From the NCBI GenBank assembly GCA_964627505.1, contig CAZVKB010000119.1:1-8406 (forward strand): a stretch of DNA of 8,406 bases, written 5' to 3'. The position numbers and the translations under genes were made by a program. The stretch is from JACJWR01 sp964627505. GTDB taxonomy: Bacteria > Actinomycetota > Actinomycetes > S36-B12 > UBA10799. This document shows positions 1-7,658 of the stretch, piece after piece (position 1 is the stretch's first letter; every line of letters starts with the position of its first letter). The notes under the pieces are model-generated. The model made no database searches, was not told where the DNA came from, and saw nothing but the letters and a program-made list of their open reading frames with translations.

Positions 1-2
1 CG

Positions 3-2159
3 CGGAACCGGGTGAAGGTGCCCACCGTGCTGCAGATGGAGGAGACCGAGTGCGGCGCTGCGGCGCTCGGGATGATCCTGGCGCACTACGGGCGCTGTGT
101 GCCGTTGGAGGAGCTACGCACCGCATGTGGAGTATCCCGGGATGGTTCCAAGGCCAGCGCGATGCTGGCGGCGGCGCGCTCGTACGGATTGGTGGCAAAG
201 GGGTTTCGGCGTCCCTTCGACAAACTTGGAGAATGCGAGCTGCCGGCGATCCTGTTTTGGCGGTTCTCGCACTGGGTGGTGTTGGAAGGGTTTCATCGCG
301 GGCAGGTATTGATCAACGACCCGGCGGACGGTCGCAGGTCGGTGGCAGTCAGCGAGGTGGAGCAGGCGTACAGCGGCATCTCCTTGCAGTTTTCGCCCGG
401 CCCCGAATTCGTCCCCGGCGGCTCCCGCCCGAGTTGGGTGCGCGATCTGCGCGACCGGCTGGCACCCGGAAACCTAGGTTTCATCCTGGCCGCGATCGCC
501 GGGCTGTTCCTGGTGGTGCCGGGTGTGCTGCTGCCGTTGTTCACCACGGTCTTCGTCAACGACGTCATTTCGTCCCCCTCCCCGACCAACCTGGGCAATC
601 TCCTGTCTGCAGTCGCAGTGGTGGCGTTGCTGATGGGCCTGCTCACACTTGTGCAGCAGATGTTTCTCGCGCGTCTGCAAACGCGCTTGACGGTGTCCGG
701 TTCATTCAAACTGGTCGATCATTTGCTCCATCTACCGGTGCAGTTCTTCACCCAACGCTTCCCCGGGGTGCTGGTAGGCCGGATGGATCAAATCGACAGC
801 ATTACCGCGCTGCTCGCCGGCCCGTTGGTGACGGCGGCAGTGAGCCTCGTGGGGCTCTTGGTCTACACCGGGGTGATGCTGCTCTACAGCCCACTGTTGA
901 CGATGATCGGGATTCTGGCCGCGGCGTTGAACATCGTGGCGCTGGCGTTCGTCTCCAAACGCCGGGATGCCGCCAATCAGCTGCAACTGCGGGAGGAGTC
1001 CCGGCTCAGTGGGCTGGGGATGTCCACGGTGTCAGCTATCGAGTCGATCAAAACCACCGGCGCGGAGGACTCGGCGTTCGAGCGGTGGGCGGGATTCCAA
1101 GCGCGCTACCTGGCCGCCAATCAAGAGATGGGCCGGCTGACCAACATGCTGTCGGTGGTGCCGACCACCCTGTCGAGCCTCACCACTGTCCTGATCTTGA
1201 CGATCGGCGGATTACAGGTGATGTCCGGCATGCTCACGCTGGGGATTCTGGTGGGTTTCCAGTCGTTGATGTCCTCCTTCCTGACGCCGATCAGCGACAT
1301 CGTCAACTTGGCCAATCAGGCGCAAACCGCCCAGGGCCAAGTCGTACAACTCAACGATGTGCTGAGCAATGCCCCGGACGAACAGTTCGCGGCGGCGGGC
1401 ACGGCGGGCGCCACCGCGGCGATGAAGGCCAACACTCGGCTGGCCGGCACGCTGGAATTGCGCAATGTGGAGTTTGGCTATGCGCGCACGCAAAAGCCGG
1501 TGATCAGCGATTTTTCGCTACGCATCGCCCCCGGTCAGCGCGTGGCCCTGGTGGGCGGGACCGGCTCGGGGAAGTCCACCATCGTGCGGCTGATCATGGG
1601 CCTGTACGAGCCGTGGTCCGGCGAGGTGCTGTTCGACGGCCGACCGCGCACCGCATGGCAGCGGGAACTGATCACCACGTCGGTGTCCTTTGTGGATCAA
1701 CGCATCATGCTGTTTGAGGGCACCATCGCCGACAACTTGAGCCTGTGGGATCACACATTGCCCCACGAGGAATTGATCCGGGCGGCCACCGATGCGGCGA
1801 TTCATGACGACATCGTGGGCCGGCGCGGCGGTTATGAGTCGTGGGTGTCCGAGTCTGGGCGCAACTTCAGCGGCGGTCAGCGCCAACGGCTGGAGATCGC
1901 GCGGGCGTTGACCTTAGACCCCAGCATCATCGTGCTGGATGAGGCGACCAGCGCACTGGATTCGGAAACCGAGGAACGCATCGACCGCAACCTCCGTCGG
2001 CGCGGTGTCACCACTTTGATCGTGGCCCACCGGTTGAGCACGATCCGCGACTGTGACGAGATCATCGTGCTCGACGCAGGCCGGATTGTGGCCCGCGGCA
2101 CCCATGACGAACTACTCGCGCTCGGCGGTCTGTACACGTCGTTGGTGGCTGCCGAATGA
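3..2159 (+). CDS. NHLM-type bacteriocin/RiPP exporter: peptidase C39 + ABC transmembrane + ATPase (5' end probably outside window)
   Basis: This is a bifunctional leader peptidase and ABC exporter for a ribosomal peptide, acting in the cytoplasmic membrane. Residue numbers count from the GTG at position 12. The N-terminal C39 domain (about 1-130) shows the PTVLQMEETECGAAALG motif with oxyanion Gln8 and catalytic Cys14, then His87 (SHWVV) and Asp103 (NDPADG), so the protease looks intact. Six membrane segments follow at about 155-425. The ATPase domain (about 480-715) has Walker A GGTGSGKST 515-523, Q-loop Gln563, signature FSGGQ 619-623, Walker B VLDEATSALD with Glu644, and H-loop His673. Length (715) and the motif style fit the NHLM peptidase/ATPase family. 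The frame is open to the window edge (…RNRV before KVPTVLQ). No ribosome site precedes the GTG, and family members usually carry several basic residues before this motif, so the true start is probably upstream. The stop overlaps the next gene by four bases (ATGA), implying translational coupling. Confidence 0.93.
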   Translation, partial: RNRVKVPTVLQMEETECGAAALGMILAHYGRCVPLEELRTACGVSRDGSKASAMLAAARSYGLVAKGFRRPFDKLGECELPAILFWRFSHWVVLEGFHRGQVLINDPADGRRSVAVSEVEQAYSGISLQFSPGPEFVPGGSRPSWVRDLRDRLAPGNLGFILAAIAGLFLVVPGVLLPLFTTVFVNDVISSPSPTNLGNLLSAVAVVALLMGLLTLVQQMFLARLQTRLTVSGSFKLVDHLLHLPVQFFTQRFPGVLVGRMDQIDSITALLAGPLVTAAVSLVGLLVYTGVMLLYSPLLTMIGILAAALNIVALAFVSKRRDAANQLQLREESRLSGLGMSTVSAIESIKTTGAEDSAFERWAGFQARYLAANQEMGRLTNMLSVVPTTLSSLTTVLILTIGGLQVMSGMLTLGILVGFQSLMSSFLTPISDIVNLANQAQTAQGQVVQLNDVLSNAPDEQFAAAGTAGATAAMKANTRLAGTLELRNVEFGYARTQKPVISDFSLRIAPGQRVALVGGTGSGKSTIVRLIMGLYEPWSGEVLFDGRPRTAWQRELITTSVSFVDQRIMLFEGTIADNLSLWDHTLPHEELIRAATDAAIHDDIVGRRGGYESWVSESGRNFSGGQRQRLEIARALTLDPSIIVLDEATSALDSETEERIDRNLRRRGVTTLIVAHRLSTIRDCDEIIVLDAGRIVARGTHDELLALGGLYTSLVAAE

Positions 2160-4873
2160 GTAATTCAACATCGCCCGCCGCGCCGTTGGGACGCAACGAT
2201 CGCACGCTTGATGCGCACACTCCGTTGGAGTGCTCCGACCCNNNNNNNNNNNNNNNNNNNNNNNNNNNNNNNNNNNNNNNNNNNNNNNNNNNNNNNNNNN
2301 NNNNNNNNNNNNNNNNNNNNNNNNNNNNNNNNNNNNNNNNNGGTTTCGCGGGTTGGTTGACGGGGTTGCTCGGCAATTGGAGCATCGCGGGCTCGGTGCA
2401 GTCGGCACCATCACAACCGGATACCGAACAGGTCAGCGTGCCGGACGGCACGCTGCTGAACTCGCGGTGGGGGTTGCGCTGGTTTGTGCCAGACGACGCG
2501 GTGGTCGAAATTGGTGCGCTGCGGGCACCGTCGGGTCTAGCCGTGCCGTTGGCCCTGCCGCCGATCGTGCGGGTCCGGGAAGCTGGCGGGGGGTTGTTCA
2601 GCGACGGTTCGGGGCTGGCGGCGGCGGATGTCGCAAGTGGCGTGCGGTGGACGCAGCAGGCTGCGATCGCGCTGGTGATCGCACATGCGCGGGATTCGAT
2701 CGCGCTGGCAGATGCCCGCCACCGTGATCGATCGGCGCTCGAACGATCCGCCCGGGTAGAAGCGCTGGTGGAGTTTCAATCCATCGGTGAGACGAACGCC
2801 CCGCTGGTAGCCAGTGAAACCGAAAGTGTGCTGGCTGCCTGCATGATGCTCGGAGCAGCGCAGGGGTTCGAGATCGTCGCTGGACCCACGTGGGCGGCAG
2901 GGAACAGCCTGGACCCGGTACGGGCGATCGCGCGGGCGTCCGGGGTGCGGGTGCGAGCGGTGACACTCAGCGACGGTTGGTGGCGCAACGCAATAGATCC
3001 GATGATGGCGTTCCGGGCCGAAGACGGTCAGCCGGTGGTGGTGTTGCCCAGAAAAAAGGGTGGGTATGACCTGGTGGTGCCGCGCACCGGTGCGCGCGAA
3101 ATCGTCACGCCGGATGTCGCGGCATCCCTGCGACCGTCCGGATATGTGCTGTACCGACCCATGCCATCGGGCTCGATCGGGGTCCGGGACCTGTTGGCGT
3201 TCGGGCTGCGTGGGTGCGGTCAGGACCTGCGCCGCACCGTGCTGTTCAGCCTGATTGCCGGTGTGCTGTCGTTGGCGATCCCGGTGGCTTCCGGGGTGAT
3301 CCTGGGCAAGTTGGTGCCAGAGGGTGAAACCAGTGTGATCATCGGTGCCGCGATCACGCTGTTTCTGGTGGTTTTCGCCAACACGTCGTTCATGTTGGCC
3401 CGCTCTGGACGGTTGCTCAGACTGCAGGGCCGCATGCTGTCCTCGATGCAGTCGGGGCTGTGGGACCGGCTGATCGCGTTGCCGGTGTCGTTTTTCAATC
3501 GCTACTCGGTGGCCGACCTGACGCAACGGGTGACTGGGGTGAGCGCCATCCAGCAGATTGTGTCGTCGGTGGCCTCCCAGACCATGCTCGCGCTGGTGAC
3601 TTTGGTGTTCAGCTTGGCGCTGCTGGTGGTGTACAACAGTCAGGTTGCCATGTGGGTGATCGGGATCACCGCGGTGGTGGTGGCGATCAGCGCCACGCTG
3701 ACGTGGGCGCAGATCACCCGGCTGCGGGCGATGTACGACGCCAAGGGTGAAGCCTCCGGGGTGATGCTGCAGCTGATTCAAGGCATCGACAAGATCCGGG
3801 CATCAGCTGCTGAGAATCGGGCGCTGGCTGCGTGGTCGGCCAAGTTCGCGGTGCAGGCAGAGTTACTGCTCACCTCGGAGCGGCTCAGTGCCGTGCGCAC
3901 TGCCATCTATGCGGCGTTGCCGGTGCTGCTGACGCTCACTGTGTTCACGATCGTGGGCAACAACCCGGACGTGATGTCCACCGCCGCATTCCTGACATTT
4001 ATCGCCGCGCTCGGGCAGGTGACTTCGAGCACGACGCAACTGGACTTGAGTCTGGGGTATGTGCTCAACATTGTCCCGATGTTCGACCGCGTGCGACCGG
4101 TGTTGGAGGAACCGGTGGAAATCGTGGAGGGGGCCACCGATCCGGGTCTACTCAGTGGCCATGTGGCGCTGACCAATGTGAGCTACCGCTATCCGGGGAT
4201 GTCGGCACTTGTGCTCGATGAGATCACGCTGTCCGCGGCGCCGGGGGAGTTCTTGGCGATTGTCGGACCGTCCGGGTCGGGCAAGTCCACGATCGTGCGA
4301 TTGCTCCTGGGATTCGATCGCCCGGAAATGGGCAGTGTCACATATGACTCGCAGGACTTGGTGACGTTGGATGCGCGGGCGGTGCGCGCGCAAATCGGGG
4401 TGTCGATGCAGAACGCTGCCGTGTCCGGCAGCGACATCCTCTCGGCGATTGTCGGGGACTGGCCCCTCAGTGAGGCGGACGCATGGGCGGCGGCAGAAAA
4501 GGTGGGTCTGGCCGACGACATCCGAAAACTCCCGATGGGTATGCGCACAATCTTGGGCGAAAACGCCGGGACCTTCAGCGGTGGGCAGCGTCAGCGGTTG
4601 GTGCTTGCGGCGGCGATTGCCCGCAATCCCCGCATCGTGATTCTGGATGAAGCCACCAGCGCGCTGGACTCTGTGACCCAGGCACATGTGGCGGATAGTT
4701 TTGCGCGGCTGCAGGTCACCCGGATCGTGGTAGCACACCGCCTGAGCACCATCCGGGGGGCGGACCGGATTGTGGTGTTGGATCACGGCCGGATCGTGCA
4801 GACCGGCACCTACGATGAGCTCGTCGAACGCCCAGGGGTCTTCGCCCAGATGGTCACGCGTCAAACGTTGTAG
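2156..4873 (+). CDS. NHLM-type bacteriocin/RiPP exporter: second ABC transporter, ATP-binding/permease subunit (contains assembly gap)
   Basis: This is the partner of the C39 exporter and probably forms a heterodimer with it. The ATG overlaps the upstream stop as ATGA. The protein is 905 residues counting the gap, with no cysteine protease domain. A long soluble N-terminal region (to about 355) contains stretches typical of NHLM second-subunit proteins, such as GLRWFVPDDAVVEIGAL. Six membrane segments lie at about 362-385, 394-415, 476-497, 500-522, 583-605 and 608-630. The ATPase domain (about 668-905) has Walker A GPSGSGKST 704-712, Q-loop Gln752, signature FSGGQ 807-811, Walker B ILDEATSALD with Glu832, and H-loop His861. 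Both subunits keep the catalytic Glu and His, so neither nucleotide site looks degenerate. Codons 29-62 fall in or touch 100 N. The frame happens to stay open across the gap, but the real length there is unknown, and the N-terminus before the gap looks short for this family. The role in the same peptide export complex is inferred from family and coupling. Confidence 0.92.
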   Translation: MSNSTSPAAPLGRNDRTLDAHTPLECSDXXXXXXXXXXXXXXXXXXXXXXXXXXXXXXXXXXGFAGWLTGLLGNWSIAGSVQSAPSQPDTEQVSVPDGTLLNSRWGLRWFVPDDAVVEIGALRAPSGLAVPLALPPIVRVREAGGGLFSDGSGLAAADVASGVRWTQQAAIALVIAHARDSIALADARHRDRSALERSARVEALVEFQSIGETNAPLVASETESVLAACMMLGAAQGFEIVAGPTWAAGNSLDPVRAIARASGVRVRAVTLSDGWWRNAIDPMMAFRAEDGQPVVVLPRKKGGYDLVVPRTGAREIVTPDVAASLRPSGYVLYRPMPSGSIGVRDLLAFGLRGCGQDLRRTVLFSLIAGVLSLAIPVASGVILGKLVPEGETSVIIGAAITLFLVVFANTSFMLARSGRLLRLQGRMLSSMQSGLWDRLIALPVSFFNRYSVADLTQRVTGVSAIQQIVSSVASQTMLALVTLVFSLALLVVYNSQVAMWVIGITAVVVAISATLTWAQITRLRAMYDAKGEASGVMLQLIQGIDKIRASAAENRALAAWSAKFAVQAELLLTSERLSAVRTAIYAALPVLLTLTVFTIVGNNPDVMSTAAFLTFIAALGQVTSSTTQLDLSLGYVLNIVPMFDRVRPVLEEPVEIVEGATDPGLLSGHVALTNVSYRYPGMSALVLDEITLSAAPGEFLAIVGPSGSGKSTIVRLLLGFDRPEMGSVTYDSQDLVTLDARAVRAQIGVSMQNAAVSGSDILSAIVGDWPLSEADAWAAAEKVGLADDIRKLPMGMRTILGENAGTFSGGQRQRLVLAAAIARNPRIVILDEATSALDSVTQAHVADSFARLQVTRIVVAHRLSTIRGADRIVVLDHGRIVQTGTYDELVERPGVFAQMVTRQTL
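2242..2341. other. Assembly gap of exactly 100 N inside the second transporter gene
   Basis: There are one hundred consecutive N between …CTCCGACCC and GGTTTCGCG. A round 100 is a common placeholder for a scaffold join of unknown size. It interrupts the N-terminal region of the second ABC transporter, about 29 codons after the start. The downstream sequence (GFAGWLTGLLGNW…) resumes in the same frame, but with an unknown gap size that agreement proves nothing about true length. Confidence 0.97.
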
Positions 4874-4895
4874 GGGTGATTCGCCGGCAGCAGCG

Positions 4896-6128
4896 TTACC
4901 GCACACGCTCAGCCCAGGTGCGATCCACCAACCACGCAACTTCCGCTTCGGTGACCCCTGCCAAGAAGAACCCGCCGGTCAGCCACGTCGCAGTGATGCT
5001 GGCGACGACGTCGGAGGGCGTCGAAGGCGACCGCTCGTCCGCCCTCATATCCGGGATTGCGGAGGTCGACATGTGGATGTGCTCAGCAACACCCATCTCC
5101 GCACACCATCGCCGGAAGGCGACTGCCGCGTCACCTGGTGACACGGCAAGCACCGTATGCACCCGCTCAGGTGTGCCAAATGCTGGCCCCAAAGCCCCTA
5201 GCGCCACCCCATCGAGCCAGGCGGGCACCAACCATGTCAACACGTGCGATTTGGGTACCTGAAAGGCTGCTGACAGCTCGGTGGCAAAGGGCCACAGAGC
5301 GTGGCCAAAAGCAGATCTGCCCAGCGAGAGAAAGGCTGTGTGGGTCTGGGCACTGCTTAACGCCGCAGCAAGTCGCCACGCCTCGGAAACGCCAGCGTGC
5401 GCTCCCCCGCCCAGCGCCGGCTCATCGGCGCCCGCTGCCAGTTCGCAGCCCAACACCTCGATGGTCTGTCGCAATGCGGCCGCTAAGTTGTCGGCCAACA
5501 GCAATCGCTGCCCGCACACGGCTGGTACCACTGCCCGTGACCACGGCTCGAGCAGACCAGCCGCCAGACTCCCTCGGGTCACGGTGGCCGTGAACGTGGG
5601 GTCGATGATGGCCGTGCGTGCCCGCAGCGCAGGGCTCACCACCATCACCCGGCGCCGCTCGTGGCGATACACCGCAATCGGGCTGACCTCCGCTGCAGTG
5701 CCAATCGTCGTGGGCACGCACACCACATTCGCCGCCGCGTCGCGCGCGGCAGGAAACATCGCCATGCCCGTCCCCGCCGCAAGCGCAGGCCGCACCCGAG
5801 CGTCAGAATTCGCCAGCACCGCCAACCGTGCCGCATCCAGCACGCTGCCGCCGCCCACTGCCAGGATGGTCGCTTGAGGATGGCGCGCCATCGCCGCAGT
5901 GATCATCTCCAGCCGCTCAGAGTCAGAAGTGTCCGGCCCGATCTGCACCGTTGCGACGCTGCCCGCAGTCGCCAACAGCGCACTGTGCCGTTGCCACACC
6001 GCTGCGTCCACCACCAGCACGTGGGTCCCGGTTGCCGCACCCTCACACCAATGTCGAAAGGCCGCCGATCCGGCATAGATGGTCGTCGGACACGACCACG
6101 AGTCGATCACCGGTTGCTGCGCATTCAT
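4896..6128 (-). CDS. Iron-containing alcohol dehydrogenase family protein, divergent metal site; possible RiPP tailoring dehydrogenase
   Basis: This 410-residue protein has the two-domain fold signature of the iron-containing/polyol dehydrogenase family, whose members oxidise or reduce alcohols with NAD(P). The dinucleotide-binding motif GGGSVLDAAR lies at 92-101 and the family motif VPTTIGTAAEVSP at 138-150. In canonical members the next block carries Asp and His metal ligands (form GxDALxHA). Here it reads GLLEPWSRAV, with Glu194 and Arg198 in their places. The two later histidines are probably His276 (FGHALWP) and His295 (KSHVL), with spacing longer than usual. Metal binding is therefore doubtful or altered. 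The ATG at 6128 is preceded by a TAGGTT box six bases away and no clear ribosome site, which fits a leaderless transcript. The gene converges on the transporter pair with 22 bases between stops, and lies 105 bases downstream of the exporter gene. The substrate is unknown. A daptide-pathway-type dehydrogenase is a hypothesis; a housekeeping dehydrogenase relative is the alternative. Confidence 0.85.
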   Translation of the reverse strand: MNAQQPVIDSWSCPTTIYAGSAAFRHWCEGAATGTHVLVVDAAVWQRHSALLATAGSVATVQIGPDTSDSERLEMITAAMARHPQATILAVGGGSVLDAARLAVLANSDARVRPALAAGTGMAMFPAARDAAANVVCVPTTIGTAAEVSPIAVYRHERRRVMVVSPALRARTAIIDPTFTATVTRGSLAAGLLEPWSRAVVPAVCGQRLLLADNLAAALRQTIEVLGCELAAGADEPALGGGAHAGVSEAWRLAAALSSAQTHTAFLSLGRSAFGHALWPFATELSAAFQVPKSHVLTWLVPAWLDGVALGALGPAFGTPERVHTVLAVSPGDAAVAFRRWCAEMGVAEHIHMSTSAIPDMRADERSPSTPSDVVASITATWLTGGFFLAGVTEAEVAWLVDRTWAERVR

Positions 6129-6134
6129 GTCGCC

Positions 6135-6140
6135 AACCTA
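6135..6140 (-). promoter_or_regulatory. Putative -10 box (TAGGTT) for a leaderless dehydrogenase transcript
   Basis: On the minus strand TAGGTT stands exactly six bases before the dehydrogenase ATG. TANNNT at this distance is the usual position of a -10 element in leaderless actinobacterial genes, and no purine-rich ribosome site lies between. A -35 is weak (a GACC core about 18 bases further upstream). The same box with the same spacing precedes the exporter gene. Confidence 0.45.
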
Positions 6141-6143
6141 CTG

Positions 6144-6158
6144 GTGTGCCTGGCACAC
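6144..6158. promoter_or_regulatory. 15-bp perfect inverted repeat, likely operator upstream of the dehydrogenase gene
   Basis: GTGTGCC-T-GGCACAC is a perfect seven-base inverted repeat around one central base. It sits three bases upstream of the TAGGTT box, in what would be the -35/-10 spacer of the dehydrogenase promoter, a classic place for a repressor site. It is not followed by a T tract on either strand, so an intrinsic terminator for the upstream exporter gene is less likely. No regulator gene is present in the window. Confidence 0.45.
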
Positions 6159-6233
6159 GGTCGTCTGCACCAGACCCGGGCGCGCACGTCCATCCGCCTG
6201 GATCGACCGCTTCGCCCAGGTGCTCGGGACGGC

Positions 6234-7658
6234 TCAGACTGCCGTGGACTTGCGCAGTGTCTCCGGCATCACCAGCGACGTCACCAACCCGAGCCCCATG
6301 ATCACCGCACCCACCGCGAAGGCGGCACCGAAGCCAGCCGAGTCCAATACCAAGCCCGCCGCCAACGGCCCGATGATGGCTCCGAAATCGCTCACCATCT
6401 GGAACACCGCGACCGGTGAGCCACTGCGTTCACCATGAGTGACATCGCCGACGACGGCCGCCGGAGCCGGACCCAGGAAGGCCGCGGAAATGCCCAACAC
6501 TCCCATGGACAAGAAGAACAACCACACATTGCCGCTGAACGCCAACATCACCATGCCAGCGACACTGGCGATGTTGCCCATGATCATCGCGGGCCGACGA
6601 CCGCGTTGGTCAGCCAACCGACCCGCCGGTAAGAGCAGGACCGCCTGAGTGGCCGCGGCGACCAAGAACCCCACGCCCGCGACCCCTGGGCCCTGCCGCA
6701 AACCCTCGACCACGAATAGCGGCACAAGCGCCGAGCGCAGGCCAAAGATGCTGAAACCATTACCCAAGTTGGTGGCAATTGCCGCCAGATACGCTCGGTT
6801 GCGCAACGCGGTCCCCAGCGACATCGTGCGATCCGCTACGGCATCCGGATGATGGTCAGGATCGGCAAACTCCACTATCTCGTTGGTTTCCGGCGTCACC
6901 TCGTTGACTGATTCCAATGCCTCCACTGAATCCACATGCGGGGGCTGACCAGCCCCGACTCCCGACTGTTTTGCACCCTGGTCGGGTGGCTGGTCAGCGG
7001 CCCGATCATCGGGTTGCCCGGCGTCGGGGCCGCGCGTGGGCTCGGCCCCAGCCGGCACCGGATCACGCAGCCAAACCAGACACACCACGGTCGCAGCCGC
7101 CAACGTCACCGCGTAGACCAGAAAAGGTGCGCGCAGCGAAATCCCCACGACCACTCCCCCCACGGCCGGCCCTGCCACTCCGCCAAAGAGGAAGCCCGCC
7201 TGGTAGGCGCCGGTAGCCCGCCCGCGCTGTTCAGCGGCGACCGTCCGCAGCAGCAGCGCCATGGCCGAAACCGTGAACATGCTCGAGCCCACGCCGCCCA
7301 AGGCTCGCATGATGATCAGCGCCGGGTAGGACTGCGCGAAGGCCGCAGCGAAACTCGATACCGCGACGATAGCCAAGCCCGTGGCCAGCACGCGCCGTTC
7401 GCCGATTCTGTTCACCAGCGCACCCGCACCCGGCGCCGAAATCAAACGCACGAACGCAAACGCGCTCACCACCATGCCCGCCAAAAAGGCCGACACCCCA
7501 AAGGTGCGGGCGAACACCGGAATCGCCGGTGCCACAATCCCAAAGCCCAACGCCACGCAGAACGCGATCGCCGACAGCACCCCCACCTCTGGCGGCAATC
7601 CACGCAACAATGGCGTGCGCCGGGCCGTCCGGCCCCACCAGGATGCGTGCTCAGTCAC
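6234..7658 (-). CDS. Major facilitator superfamily exporter, DHA1-like, with long hydrophilic central loop
   Basis: This is a 474-residue, 12-helix secondary transporter of the inner membrane, probably a proton-driven drug or metabolite exporter by family. Motif A appears twice, as expected from the two six-helix halves: GALVNRIGERRVL at 79-91 and GRLADQRGRRPAM at 346-358. The motif-C-like stretch GGVAGPAVGG at 159-168 is typical of antiporter-type exporters. The loop between helices 6 and 7 (about 199-281) is rich in Pro, Asp, Glu and Gln and is longer than usual. The start is a GTG (complement of 7656-7658). It overlaps the stop of a preceding 38-codon frame as GTGA and also has a TAGGTT box six bases before it, so coupled and leaderless initiation are both possible. 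The first membrane helix begins at about residue 25, which supports this start. The dehydrogenase follows on the same strand after 105 bases with its own apparent promoter. The substrate cannot be read from the sequence. Confidence 0.9.
   Translation of the reverse strand: MTEHASWWGRTARRTPLLRGLPPEVGVLSAIAFCVALGFGIVAPAIPVFARTFGVSAFLAGMVVSAFAFVRLISAPGAGALVNRIGERRVLATGLAIVAVSSFAAAFAQSYPALIIMRALGGVGSSMFTVSAMALLLRTVAAEQRGRATGAYQAGFLFGGVAGPAVGGVVVGISLRAPFLVYAVTLAAATVVCLVWLRDPVPAGAEPTRGPDAGQPDDRAADQPPDQGAKQSGVGAGQPPHVDSVEALESVNEVTPETNEIVEFADPDHHPDAVADRTMSLGTALRNRAYLAAIATNLGNGFSIFGLRSALVPLFVVEGLRQGPGVAGVGFLVAAATQAVLLLPAGRLADQRGRRPAMIMGNIASVAGMVMLAFSGNVWLFFLSMGVLGISAAFLGPAPAAVVGDVTHGERSGSPVAVFQMVSDFGAIIGPLAAGLVLDSAGFGAAFAVGAVIMGLGLVTSLVMPETLRKSTAV

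Noticed and set aside
50..1717. Long plus-strand open frame of 555 codons inside the first transporter gene
   Set aside because: Its product is Arg/Gly/Pro-rich with no domain, while the overlapping frame encodes a complete C39/ABC protein. It is a shadow frame produced by high GC.
2537..3781. Minus-strand 414-codon frame opposite the second transporter
   Set aside because: The product is His/Gln/Arg-rich low-complexity sequence typical of antisense to a GC-rich gene, and the real ABC gene covers the same bases.
6125..6193. 22-residue frame on the minus strand ending in an ATGA overlap with the dehydrogenase start
   Set aside because: There is no properly spaced ribosome site, and it has an Arg-rich composition expected from GC-rich noncoding DNA. 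The overlap needs only one chance base. Kept only as context for the shared promoter element.
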